From: Cynocephalus volans
Taxonomy: Eukaryota; Chordata; Mammalia; Dermoptera; Cynocephalidae
Length of the DNA: 64,000 nucleotides
Assembly: GCF_027409185.1 (NCBI RefSeq)
Contig: NC_084465.1
Coordinates: forward strand, 33,645,864-33,709,863
Reading direction: 5' to 3'
Below are positions 28,401 through 42,900 of this stretch, one piece after another (positions within the stretch are counted from its first letter, which is position 1; the number at the start of each line of letters is the position of its first letter). A model generated the notes under the pieces. That model had not been told where the DNA came from and ran no database searches. It saw nothing but the letters and a program-made list of their open reading frames with translations. The translations under genes were made by a program, and so were the position numbers.

Positions 28401-31400
28401 TTCTACTCTCTGCTTTTATGAATTCAACTTTTAAAAATTCCTAAGATGTAAATTGTTTAAAAGAGTACTTTTAGTGTCCAAATACCCAGATATTTTTTTA
28501 GGGCAACTTTTCATTGTCAATTATTAATTTTACTATATTAGGTTCTGAGAATATGGCTAGCATAAGATAGATTCCTTTAAATTATCTCCCTCTTTCTCCT
28601 GCAGCTATTTAACACCTTTATTTTAGAATATGTGTACAACACATGAACACACACACACACACACTCACCTCCTGCTTCACAGAGGGAACAGAAGTCCCAG
28701 GACACTCCCTCAGCCTCCAGCCTTGGAGCTGAAACATTTACTACCATGCACACCCACTTAGGTTTTCCTGCTTTTGAATACTAATTCTTTTTTTTTTTTT
28801 CAAAAGATGACCAATAAGGGGATCTTAACCCTTGACTTGGTGTTGTCAGCACCACGCTCTCCCAAGTGAGCTAACCGGCCATCCCTATATAGGGATCCGA
28901 ACCTGTGGCCTTGGCGTTATCAGCATCACACTCTCCCAAGTGAGCCACAGGCCAGCCCTGAACACTAATTCTTTTACCTGTGTCCTCAATCCTATCTCTT
29001 TGCATCTTCTCAGGATCTCTGTCCCCTCCAATTATTCCCTTTCCCATCAGTTTTCAAAGAAGCTCATAGGTCTCTCATTAAAACATAAAGAAACTCAAAT
29101 AAACAAACCCAAAACATCTCTTACCCCCTAACTCCAAGTTTCCTTCCAGCTATCTTTTCATTCTCTTCAGATCAAAAATTTTAAAAGAGTAACCTAATTT
29201 TTGTCCTTAATTCCTCAAATACATTCACTCCTTAACTCCTTGCCATCTGGCTTCAATGCTGCACTTTCCTGAAATAGCTCTTACACTGACCTTTTAGCCA
29301 AATCCAATGGCCTCCTACATCCTCAGCACACTTGATGTGTCATTAGCATTTGTCATCTTTGTCCATTCCTCCTTCTTAAAACACTATTTTCTTTGGATTC
29401 TATTACATCCCACGGTCCCAAATTTTCTCCTAATCTCTGATATGCCCCCCCGCCTTTTTGTGGGTTGGCCATTCATCGGTTAATTATACTTTTTCTTAAA
29501 TGATCTTTCCCAAGTCTTCTTAAACACCTCGTTTTTAATTGCCTATCTTATCCAATTCTGAGGCTTCAAATAGCCATCTCTAAGCTGATCACTTCCAAAT
29601 CCAATTCTCCAGGCCAGATATCTTTTTTATGCATCAGACCCAGTATTCAACTACCAACCATATGTTTACTGAAACACCTCCCAAGTATCTCAAATTTGGT
29701 AGGTTTAGAAGGAACTGAGATCTTCTTCCCCACTAACCCCCTCAAGCATGCACCTCCTGTCCTTGAATTCTTAATCACAGTGAATGATATCACCACCTCC
29801 CAGCTGCCTAAGCCAGATTCTGAGTAGTTATGCTTGTCTGTTTCTTTCCTCACCGCAGTGTCCAATCAATCACCCAGTCCTGTGTTTGACTCTTAAACAT
29901 ATTATACAACTCCTCCCTGACACATCGCATCCTTACCTGTACTCCTGCAGCTTCCTGTTCTACCTCTATAATGGCACTGTTCCCACTGTTTCTGGTGCCT
30001 ATATTGCACCTTTTCTTTTGCTAAAGCAGTCCTTTAAGACTCAGATAAGCCTGGATGAGCAAAACTTTATGTCTTCCTGACAACACGTTCTAAGTTCAGC
30101 ATTCACCCCAATCTTTCTCTTATACCTCCACAAGCACTACAAGTAGTGACTGAGAAGGCAAAGACCTGAGGGAATTCATTGCTAACATCTTCTATGCTGT
30201 GGGCTGGGAAGAGCATGAGAAAAAAAGTGAAACTCAAGGTTTGTTAAATCTCATGAGTTTTTTCAGGGTATTCCAAATTCTTCCTAGTTATTATTTCTTC
30301 AGAAATTGGCCCTGTTTCTCCAGGAATCCTGGGAGGTAAGAGGATAGTGCAGGAATGATATAGGACAAAATAGTGCAGCCTCCATTCCTGTGGAAAGCTA
30401 CGACTCTGTAAATCCTCTGGTCTCAGCAGGCAAGTCTGGTAACACATGCTTTCTAAATTCATTGCTTACAGATTTCTGAAAGTTAGAGAGCTAGGGTTGC
30501 AGGAGGTACAGTATCGAACAAAACATGCTCTCTCTGATTTACTGCCTCGAGACAGGGTGAGTGGGAGAGACTAGGGTTGAAGAAGCTATTGTTCTGGTGT
30601 GTCCAGGGGTTTCAAGTGAGACACAAATTTTTTCAAAGAGTAGAAGGAACAGCCTGAGCCACAGCACTCATGTTTAAGTGGTCTGGTTTTCTGAAAGTAA
30701 AAAGAGCACTTAAATAGTCTGTATTATAAGTTTTGTCTGTTCATTCTGTTATGCTCCGTACCCTCCTTTCCAGGACCAAGTTTACATTTATAAAAGTTAG
30801 TCTAGGGTTTCTGAAAACTTTTCCTCTTGCTACTCAGAATTCAGTTTCTCCTTGAAATCTGCCACATGGCATTGTGACCTATTGTAAAGAACAAGGATGG
30901 CAAAAACACAAAGCCACTATAACAACAATGCTCTATACCCATCCACACGGCCTTGTCGACTCAAGTGAGAAGACGCAGGGACATTCAATTCTGCGATGAC
31001 ATCAAGAGAACTCACCTGAAATTGTTTCTCTAGTTTTGTTTTGCCTGTTGGCCCAGGAATGAGGAGCACATTAACATAGGCATGAATATGGCTCTCTGGC
31101 ACCTCAGTTTCTTTACTAAGTATGGCCTCAACCAGTGTGTCATGAATGAAGACATACTGTTCCTGGAAAAACAACGGCAATAAAGAACATTACTTCCAAT
31201 TTTCCTTATGTGTATCTAGGTACAAAAGTAGTACCTTTCATTGACAGGCAGAGTTTTACAAAATGGGGGCAAGAACCCTCTGCTTAGTGGACCTGGCAGG
31301 AAGTCAGCAGAAGGGAGGTGGTCAAGGGAGAAGCTGCCTCTTTTCATTCCTCACCTCTTTATTTACTGTGTATTGACATTTGTGGGTGGGAGGCAGGAAG

Positions 31401-34400
31401 ATTTGGGGAGGGAAAGCAATGTCCTCTCTGCCTCCTTTTCAAACCTACACTTCTGCGTTTTGCACGAGGACTTTCCTGACTTCTGTACTGCTGGTGCATC
31501 TCTCCCTTCTGGCAACTCCAACTCTCCTTTTAGCCTGTCACACATACTTCAGCACAATTTTATCTACAGTTTTAAATAGTTCTCTTATATTTCATGTATG
31601 AGACTCTTCCCTGCTCTTATCTGACCAGAATGTCATTTTCTTGATGGAAGGAAGTTTGGTTTGGTTTGGTTTGGTTTTGATGCCAACTAAGTCATATGGT
31701 TCTGATTCAAGCTGCTATCCATAGCTTTCAATTTAAATTCATTTTTATTTAGAAATAGTGAAAATAAAATACAGACATGCAGATGTTGTCCTATGTCATA
31801 TATGAGTAAACTACGTGAGACTAAAAAGGGATATAATTTGAGCATAATTCATACTTTTAAAATACAAAAACGACTCAATTCACTATATGTATGAACAGCA
31901 CGAGTGTTTTGCTAGCAGGGATGGCAACTGACTGATCCACTTCCTCTTTTTATGGATCTTCTCTGTTACCAGTGTCATTTTAAAAGATATTCCCCATTTA
32001 GTCACAAAACAGAAAATAGCTGACCCATCAGCAGTTACCTGATGTTATGGGTTGAATTGCCACCCCCCTTCCCACCAGGCCCCAAGATATGTAGAAGCTC
32101 TTACCACCTCAGTACCTAAGACTGTGACTTTTTCTGTAAATAGTCTTATTCAAATGGAATTAGTTAAGTTGAGGCCAACTGCGGTAGGGTTGTGATAGGT
32201 ATACATATAAGAAGAAACTCTGGACACAGGCACAGACTCAAAGGGAAGACAGCTATGTGAAGATGAAGGCAAAGACTGGAGGTATACAGCCACAGCTAAG
32301 GAATGCACAGGGCTATTGGAAGCTGCAAGAGACAAGGAAGGATCCTTCCCTAGAAGCTTTTGAAAGAGCATAGCCTGCCAATACCTTGTTTTGAGACTTC
32401 TAGACTCCCGAACTCTGAGACAACAATAGGGCAGTCCTAGGAGACTAAAGGATGTACTTTTTAGTAGCATTTCTATACCTTAGGTGAATAGTTATCTTTT
32501 TTTTATCATACCTCAGTTTGCACCAAATAATTTCTTTGTGAACGAATGTGTTTTAAGAAACCAAATACATTGACAGTTCCTTCATGTTGAATTTGTTGCA
32601 ACATACTGTCTAGCACAATATATGTGCCTGTTCTTCCAACTCCAGCACTGAGGAAAATACAAAGAAAGAAATATTTCAATGTCAAACGTAAAATAAATTT
32701 GAAGATAGGTCACTACCGGCTGTCATGTTGATTAAAATAATTTCCTTCTTCAAGCAAATGAATCATAATAAATTTAGCACTCCAAGATTATAAACAGCTT
32801 AGCAGTTATGCATAATGCTTTAAATGAGAAGTTAAAATTTTCCTTTTTAATTTTTTGATATGGGTCAAACTGCAAAACAACCTATTTCTGTTGGGGACTT
32901 TTAAAATTTTCAATAATTATATTTATTATTTATTATATATTATACAATGAAAATATTATGTTTCAGAGCAAGGCAAATAGACACTTGATATGAGAAAAAT
33001 GAAAGCAGCAGCTTCACCAGATTCTGAAAAGAAAAGGTCCCTGGGTCTGTACTGCCAGACAGACATGTTTATAATGGTTTCTGTGTTAATGGGAGAAAGA
33101 ATTTGATAAAGCTTTCAGCTGAAAATATCATTTCAGTGAGATGGTGAGGAAGAAAGCATAACTTCAGTCATTTCTAAAGGACCATTATCTATTGACTTCT
33201 TCAAAGCCTCTACTAGAGGGACGGAATTCATAGACAGGGATTCTTTTCAAATGTTCTGACAAGTAGGAAATGCTAGAGTGGAAAATTAGCACCTGCTCTG
33301 CACAATGGCCTGGTCCTTTTCCATTTGCTAAGAAACAATATTTGACCTTCAGAGCTATTTTTCTTGCATCTTTCTGTTTTCCTCAGCTTATCATCAGACA
33401 AATAAATTTAAAAAAACCAAAAAAAAAAAAAAAAATCTCAAGATAGGTCTGTCAAACTTTGTCTGAGGATAACTCCTGAGCTAGGTAATTAGAATGTGTC
33501 CGATAAGCTGCATATCAAAGAAAAACACTTGCTTCTGTAAAAACACAGACACTGCTTTGACAAAAATACTGTACACAGAAATGAATTTGCTTTTTGTGGT
33601 CATAAAGCTTGGCACATAGTCAGTAATTAGTAAATATTAACTATTATTATTTTAACCAACAAATATTAGATTAATACATGTAACATATTTTTTCTCTTTC
33701 TTTGAAATATCATTATTCTTATTTATCAAACAAGTTTTGGAAAATAAAGTTCTTGAGCATCAATAAATTGATAATGCATTCAATTAGATTATATTTATAT
33801 ATATATAATTATCTATATAATTATATTATTATAATTAGTGATATATTAGAAAAAACTCAGGGAAATGAGAAAGGGATTTTGGTCTCAAACTGTTTAAAAA
33901 CAACTTCAAGTTATTTTGCCAAATTCCTCACACTCTGTGCACTTCAGTTCCTCTAATGTAAACCTGGCATAACAACTCTAAATAGACTACTACTCTGAGG
34001 AATAGGAAGTGTGTACCAAGCCTTTACCCCCCCGGTGTTATATGTTGTAATAAATGTTTGTTTAATGACAAAAACATCGTTCCACCTGCCTCACACAGTT
34101 AATAGGTTGAAATTCAATTCAACAATCAAACAGAATAATAACATCATAAAAACACCCACTGCTTTGAAATATCCAGCAATTAGATTCTGAGTCTGGCATC
34201 CTCATTTCCTAGTGATCAATACTTATGAAAATGGGCCAATAATTTCATCCTCTTCACTTCATGAATCATTCCCATTTTGGCAAAAACGTTGTTCTATTGA
34301 TTTCCTTTTGGAAAGCATAAGCAATCCTGTGGGTTTAGAGGCACACCTCTGAGACTCACCTGCAGTGGACGACAACAGGTCCCACTGCGTGGCGCTTGGC

Positions 34401-37400
34401 ATGGGCTGCCTTTCTCACGAAGGTCAGCACTGGCAGCGAGTACTCTGGTACTCCCATGTCAGGCCACTGAGTGTAGTGATACTGCGTAACCACGCGCCCA
34501 CTGGGTCTTCCTTTCTGGGAGCCCTGGAAGAGTTCAGACAGCAAATACCAGTGACACACAGACACACACACATGCACACACATGGGGTTCTTGAGATTGA
34601 TGTTGGAGGTCTATAATGAAGCAAAGAAAGTACACCGTCGTTTACAATGGTTAATTTCGTGTCCACTTGCTAGGGTACACTGGCCAGTTGTATGGTCAAA
34701 CACTAGTCACACCAGATGTTGCTGTAAAGATATTGATCTGGAAGTGATGAACATGTAATCAGTAGGCGTTGAGTAAAGCCGATGACCCTCCACAATATGG
34801 CTGGGCCTCATCCAACTAGCTGAAAGCTATAAGAGTGAAAGACTGAGGTTTTCTGAAGAGGAAGGAATTCTCCTGAACACTACAACATATAAATCCTGCC
34901 TGAATTTGCAGCCTGCTGCCCTGATGAATTTGGAATCTAGACCGCAACGTCAACTTTTACGTGAATTTCCAGGCTACCAGCCTGCCTTGCAGTTTTCAGA
35001 TTTGCTAATCCCCACAATCATGTGAGTCAATCCTTAAAAATATAAATCTATCTTTCTCTAGCTCTGTATCTTTCTATCTATCTATGCTTTTGGTTTTGTT
35101 TCTCTGGAGAACCCTGAGTAATAAATTTTTCTTCTTCTCCTTTTTTTTTCCTATTCATTCCTTTATTTCAATCTCCACTCTTTTTAGTTGGATGTTGGGG
35201 TAACGTCAGGCCTCTTCTGTGTGGCTACCACACGGGGCAGGAATTTTTGTTTGTGCGTCACATCCACTGCAACTGCACCATGACCAGCCTGGCTCCAAAG
35301 CCGCAGTGGGCATTTAGAGACTTGGAAGAACCTTTAGGACTGAGAAGTTGCTGTGATAAGAACTTTTAATGCCTTTACTTAGTTATGTATTTTTACCCTG
35401 TCTTGGTTATATCACCCATTCACTTAACACAGACCAAATGCATTACTCAGTTGATGGTGTCCATCATCTGTTGATTCACCTTTTTTATCTTCGTGTTTCT
35501 TAGAGTAAAATTCCTCACAGTATAATAGGCGAGCACCTGAACACTCTTCTGAGTGACCAGAAAGTTGCCGTACTCTTCACTACCTTCGGCAGGCCAGTAC
35601 TGGTCACATTTTCTCTGCAATAGAAAAAGTAAAGATGCTGTTTCCGTAGTTCAGATGCTTAAAGTAAAAGTCACCTCTGAAATCAGCCAAGGTCTGAGAC
35701 AGTGACAGGAAGGGACTCCCTCACTCTTCTAAATATTTTATCTTCTTTCTTAGTGATTGCAAATTGATTGTAGAGGAGACCAGGGCTAGAAGCACAGAAC
35801 TGAAAGAGACTGGTGATGGTGTAATCCAAACTTTCCCTCTTTAGATGAGGAAAGTGAGACCAGATGCGTTGAGTCACTACAGAGCCAAGATTAGAATCCA
35901 TGGCCTGTGAATTACAATCGATTTCAATGAGTCCCATTTACTTTCTTCCACAGTATGAAGAATGCATTTAAAAGGTAGACAGCTTGATTCACTGTGAAAC
36001 TTTCTGACCTATAGTGTTAACACTTGCTCCTTAGCTGTCATACTTACTAGAGAGGAATCCCAACCAGCTTTCATATATTCTGCTGCTTCCTGATGCCGAC
36101 TCTATTAAAATGAATTTAAAGCACCTCTACTCACTATAACGGGAATGACATAACAGATGACCTATATACCCTTCCTTTCTCCACAAGGTTTGTTATCATG
36201 ACGATAACTTCCACGTTATGCTCCCATATCATTCTCCAGAAATCTTCAGCTGTGGATTTCAGTGGGCCTTGGGCAGCAATGTAAGCTTTTGGTCTGTTGT
36301 ATCCCTGAAGAAACAAATGACAAATGCTGCTTATTAACTGATTTATATGCCATTTTTAACTGTACAATACTTCCATTTTTAAGGTCAGCACATTGTTTTT
36401 TTCTATAAAAGAAAACCATAAAAAATAAACTTGCAAAGCTGGAGAATCTTGACAGTACTGGCAAGGATAGCAACTGTTTTTTAACTATGATTTTTGTTAC
36501 AAAAAATAGAAAAAATAAAAGTTCTCTTTGCTCTGACACAAACAATTCTCTTCATCTTTAATCCAAGTGCATTTAACCCAAGTCTATTTCCTGTGCTTAC
36601 AATCTGGTCCTTAATTGTACTGCTTTGAAAGGTGTCTTAGGCAATGGGCTCAGGTGTCTACAACAGTTAAAAATTCTCTAGAGTTGTGACCTCCTTATTC
36701 TCCGTGGTGACATTGAGCAGTGCTAATCATTAATAGCTATCCATCACTGACTGAGCACCCAGTGTTGAACAAGATGCTTTACAAGTATTAACCTTAAACT
36801 TCATCTCTGCAAAATGAAAGCATCACCCCTGAATTGGAGATGAGGAAACTGAAGCTCAGACAAATTGACTTTCCCAGGTTCTACAGCTAGGCAGGGGTGG
36901 AGATGGGATTCAAAGCAGTTCTAACTCCAAAGCCCATGTTCGTTCTAACATACATACTGCCTCCTCTGGAAGCATAAAGTGGTAGAGTATAACAAACCCA
37001 CTTTATACCATGGACTCACTTCTTTAAAGTCAGTGTCCCACACAGCATTAACCTGAAGGCAGCTAGACTGTGAGCACAGTGTCAGGGAAATAACTAAGTT
37101 CCACTGACATTCATTCAGTTGATCACAGTGAAAAAACCAGTAAGTTAGTGGGTACTCTATAATCCCTGGAAAGCTCCAATAAGTTCCACAAAGCTGCAGA
37201 TCCTGAAGAGTACCCAAAATTATAAAGGTTGATAACTGGTTTAATAACCATCAGTTCGACTTTTAGTCAGTACTACCATGAGAATTTTTCAATCAAGATT
37301 TACTGATCATCTGCTATACGCATAGCATTGTGCTAGGAGATATGGAAAACTCAAAATAAACACTGGTCCTGCCCCTCGCATTTAAGGAGTTATAAACCTA

Positions 37401-39869
37401 TCTGAATATACATATTCTACCTTGAATTCCCAACCTGAATTTTCTTCCTCACCCTGGAGATAAACCAAGCTTGAGTGTTATTCTTTCTAAAATCTTTGAC
37501 ATTGGATCACTTAAAATTATTTACTGTTAATTTGTATTTTTATTATCTATTAAATAATATGTATTAAGCACTAGTATATGTATGATATTATGGTCTAATA
37601 AATTCAGAGTCTAATATAATTTTCAAAAAAATTTCAATTAAAACATGCTTACATCAACATAATTGGCATTGATGTAATCAGTCAGTTTGCCATCTTTTTC
37701 AGCAAGTTGTGCAAGCTTAACCCTGCTGTGATCATCTGTAATAAAAAATATATATATTTTACTTAGCACAGATGACTTTTCAGAATGAAGGTCATTTATA
37801 TTTGCATAATAATTTATCTCACACAATTAAAATCACACAAAAATAATTTGCTTTAATATGCTTTTTGGGGATACTGAGATGACAAAGAAAACAAAGATAA
37901 ATATAACAATAATCTCTGCCTTCAAGACATTTTCTAATGCAGTAGGTGAGAATAAGACAGAAACACAGGAAGTAATGTACAGGTGTCGAGACAGGTGTAA
38001 GGCAGTAGGTGGATATGAAGGCAGAAATTGCACTGGTATGAGATGATAAAAGTTTTCATAGAGGTTGAAACTTGAAGTTGGCATCTTGGATGGGTTTTTT
38101 AAATGGGTACTTGGGCTGTGAACAGTGGAGGACCACTCAAGGAGCAAGAAGGGTGATGGGGGCCTCAGAAAGCTAGGGAAGGATGGCAGCTCAGAGCAGG
38201 AGGCTGGTGGAGGAAGAGAAGAAAGCAGAAGCCTCCCAGGACATTTCCGTGAACAGTTGCAACAAACAGCTTTTTCAACGGAAGAGCCCCAAAGAGGAAA
38301 CTACTGCATAGAGAGGCAAGAACAGTTGTCCAAACACAGAGGAGCTGGATCCTGCATTGCTAATTAAAAGGGGATGGAAACTTGGGTAACCAATACATGG
38401 TGTAACTATGGTAATTCAAATAGGTTGAAATAAAGAGTTCGGGTTAACTTCAGTTCTATAGAGAAGCTGTATTTTGAGGAAATCCATAGTGAGAAAGGAA
38501 AATGTTTGCCTTGTGTTGAATGTCCCCACAAAACTTAATCCCCACTGTACACTGTTGAGGGCGGGAAATCCTATTACAGTAATGAAAGGTGGGGCCTCGA
38601 AGAGTTGATTAGATTGTAGGACCAAGCCATAGTGAATGGATTAAAAATGTTGGTCATGGGCATGGTTTGAAGTGCTATAAATGGAGAGTGAATGAGGAGG
38701 TTAGTCTCTCTCTGCTCCACCACTTTGCAATCTGATTCTCTGAGGTCACTGTTGGCACCACCAAGACCTTCACCAGCTGTGTTCCCTGGACTTTGGACTT
38801 CCCAGACTCAGAAACTGTAAGCAATAAATTTCATTTTCTTTGAAGTTTTCATTTCATTTCATTTTCTTCCAGTTCTGTATATTTTGTTATAAGCAACAGA
38901 AATGGACTAATACAGTGCTGCTAGAAGAAAACTTGGTAGGTTTACTGGGCAGACTGTATTCTTTTCAAGGATGAAGAAATGAATACAGACCAAACCATGA
39001 CAAGTTAAATAGATACTCCGGGAGATTAATGCTTCTGTGACAGTTACAGTCCACAATGGTACAGGGAATGTACATGGAAATAGATGTGTGGCAATGAAGA
39101 AATGGGACTAGATACCAGGCTGACTGATTGCTGTGTTTTGGTTCTCATATTTTTAGAATGTCTGGGTTGTTTTTCTTCATCTCTACAATAGGACTATTTC
39201 TACCTATCTTGTCAGGTTGTTTCAGGGATTAAATTAAATAATGCATTTACAGTGCCAGGCATAGTAAATGTTCAGATGAACATTTACATAGCAAATGTTC
39301 AACGAACGTTCATCTCTGTCCCCTTCTTAATTGCCTGGTGGGTATTTTCTATTTGGCTTGTAGAGGAAATAGCCTAACAACAATTTTACTGTGTCTAAGA
39401 GGCAAGTGAGTTTTATGTGCAGCCAGGATAGTTATTTTAGTTGAGGAAGACAATCTTGCAGCAGAGCCCACTACAAAACAATAAAAATTGATGTAAACCC
39501 CATGGAAAGGAAGGCAGTAACTAAGCAAGCTATTTAAGAGAATGTGATAATAAAAGGGAAGGGAGTGAAGCTCCATCAACTTCCCAAACTAGAATGGAGC
39601 CAGAGTTTAAATAACCTAGCTGGCAACAGTCTGCTCATATACGAAGCTAGGAAGGCCCACTGAATCTATGAGGAGGGATATCATTTTTTTTTTTTTGGAG
39701 GGGAAAGGGAATATAAAGATGGATTTCAAGAGATGGGGAGGAATATAAAGGAAAAGAAGAGGGAACAGGTGTAAACAAATTCTGTAAGAAGATGGAAGAC
39801 AGACAGCAATTTCATATGAAAAAGTAAGTAAAATTGCATTAATGAAAAAAGCCAGATAACCACTTATTG

Positions 39870-39932
<63 letters not shown>

Positions 39933-42900
39933 CACTAACAAAACAAAGGGACAGAAGGAATAAAAAGAGGGAATTCAAGAATTCAATTAATCCTTTATAA
40001 AACCCCAGAAAGAATGCCAAGAAAAGGAGGAAATGGGTAAAGGTAGAATTAAAAAAGAGAAAGTCTAAAGAGAATCTCATTTGGTTAGTAAAGTCATAAG
40101 TAGGTCCTAAGCGAAAATAGGACCATGGAATATAAATAATGTCAGAAAGCACAAGAAGAGATGTACAGCCCATGGGGTCTGAAGAAAGGACTAGATTCAA
40201 ATTGGAGTTTGTTTTGTTTAAAAGAAACAGACGTAATTAATTACAGGATGTATTTAAAGTTGGAATGATGGAATGCTATGTAATATCTAACACAAGTCTT
40301 ATTCCCTGATACAAAGGTCCTGAAACAATCACACTGAGGTTGGCTGTCATGTGAATTCAGAACACTGTTTAAAGGTACACCAGTAACAATGATAATAAAG
40401 TCAGAGCTGAGTTAAGGACATACTTACAGGCAACGATATTTATGTATCGGTTCTTGTGCTTGTTGTCAGGGTGGTTGGAGCTGTCTGCTGTAATACCTAA
40501 ATCAACAGTACAGCTCTGCACTTCCTGTAAAAAATTTTATGTATACCATTTGAACACACATTTTTTTGAAACAAAGTGTGTTAAAATATAATAAGAAAGA
40601 CAAAACAAACAAAATAATCTATCCAAAAAATATTTTTACATGTTACAACTACTTCTTGGCTAAAAGAAAATGCAGTGAAATAATGCCTTACCTGGTAAAA
40701 CTCTTTCAGTGTCTAATGAGGGAATGAATGCCAAAAAAGTAAAGAAATCAAATTCCACAGCACACGACAAATGAGAAAAAAAAGCGTTCGTATTAGGTTT
40801 ACAATGGAAAACTATGATCATGCAATAAATACATTTGTCAAATACTAACAAAACAGAATGTTTCAAACAGTTTGCATGCATATCAAAATGTCTAACAATC
40901 TGGAACCTTAAAATTATGTAAAAGGAAAAAATAACACTTTTAAAAGGGGAAAGTGATGTAATAATATGATGAATTTTTGAAATGCAGATGAGAACCACAT
41001 ATTCCATGACAAATTTTGTCATATTAGTCAGATTTTCTAATATCCAAATATAATTTTAGTTGACCACTGTAGCACTATTTGAAACTCTGAATTGGTGATA
41101 CTTTTTTTGTTTTTAAGTTATTTTAAAGCATAAACAGCCTCCTGTTAGGTGGGTTGTAACGGATTTAGGGCTGTCAAAACAATAAAAATCGCCTAAAACA
41201 TTTTTTTATTTTACATTTTTTTTATTATACATACTACGTCATTTTGAAGCAAGATTTAAATAGCATTACTTTCCATATGTTTAATTAGTAGTCCTCTCTT
41301 TTGTTTAAACCTCAAGGGTACCAAAAAATTACTTCTACTAATTTCCTACTAAAATTAATTAACAATGCTTTTCAGAGATATTTTCTATCTGAATATATTA
41401 GTTTAGAATTTATAATTGCTTGATATTGAAATAATAAAATAAAAGCCTTATAATTTCTGAGAAAGTATGTAACACAAATATGAATCTGATTCATCAGCAA
41501 TTGGCTCAATCTCTCTTTTATTTAAAAGCTTTTAAATAAGACTTTAAAGCCTCTTTTGCAGCAAGTCATTCTAAATAATTGAAAACAATATATGAATCAC
41601 TCAAAAGGGCAGCATTATTAGTTATTAAGCTAATTATTAAGTTTATAAAAAGTCTCTCTGAATCAGACTGCAAGTTAAAAGCAATGGAATTGAGAAAAAA
41701 CTTTTTGAGTACAAATGTGGTTACTTTATTAATTTAATTCTTATGGATTGCTTAATAATATTTAAGTGATTTTAAAGTTGTGAAAACCATGAATCTGCTT
41801 TGCGGCATACGCTGTCACCAACTTTAATTATAAACTGCTTATTTTTTACTTTTTAAAAAAAGCATTTGGAAGATTAGACCCATGTTTGACATATTTTCCT
41901 TATTGCAATTAGAATTTTGTTTGCTGTTAGCCTAATAGTTTCTATCAGTTAACACTGAGTTAACATTGCACCACAAGTAACCTCTAGCTTATGCTAAGAA
42001 AAAATAATTCGATGTTTTAAAAATATAATTCTTCATATTATTCCACTTCACTTAGTGTTACCGCATACTGCTTTCTTATTCAATGTAGCTATAATTTAGA
42101 TTTCTCTGAGGATTAAATCAGTTGGCTTCTATTATTTGTACTTTAGTGAAAACATATCACACATCACTTCTATTTCTTTTGATTTATTACAGCTTTCTAC
42201 TCTATGGCATTTTCCTTTCCTAAATATATCTCGATTAATGTGACTCTCGGGAAGCAGGTGCTGTGTGCAATGGGGAAAGTGGATCTTGTGATCAGGATCA
42301 AAACTCAAGGTACTTCAAAAAGGGAAGTCTATAGAGAACTTGGTGGGAAAGTGGGAGGCGTGTTTCCTGGGGGAGTGACCAGAGGAGAGGCTGAAGACTG
42401 CTTGCCTGTCAACAACTGTAATAGAAAGGGCATGAGTACTAAAATCTCAGACCTGGGTTTGAATCTCAGCTCTGCTATTTCTCAGTTGTTAATTAACTTC
42501 TATGGGGTTTGGTTTCACCAATTATATGAATATAAATAATAACAAATAGCTGCCAGAGTTGGGTGAAGGATGGATGTGGAAGCATCTAGTCCAATGATAT
42601 ATTAGGGGGTGCTCACAAATGGTAGCTTTTACTTTTTGTGGTTGTTATTGTTAACTTTGGATTTATGGCTCCCCGTTTTGAAAAATCTGCTTAACTGATA
42701 GTGCAGTAGGGTATGATAAATTTGCAGTAAATTTCTCTGTCCCTTTGATCTACGAGTATTTTAAAAGAATATTATAGGAAAAATTTTCATTGATTATGAA
42801 GTTCAAATGTTTTTACAGAAATACATATTTTCTTGAGAAGATGTGATTTTTTTCTCATACAATAAAAAGGTTATCTAAATGCATTTATATTTACATTGGT

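Noticed and set aside
39616..40200. 194-codon minus-strand open frame
   Set aside because: It exists because the (GA)n repeat reads as Leu-Ser repeats without stops. No recognisable protein.
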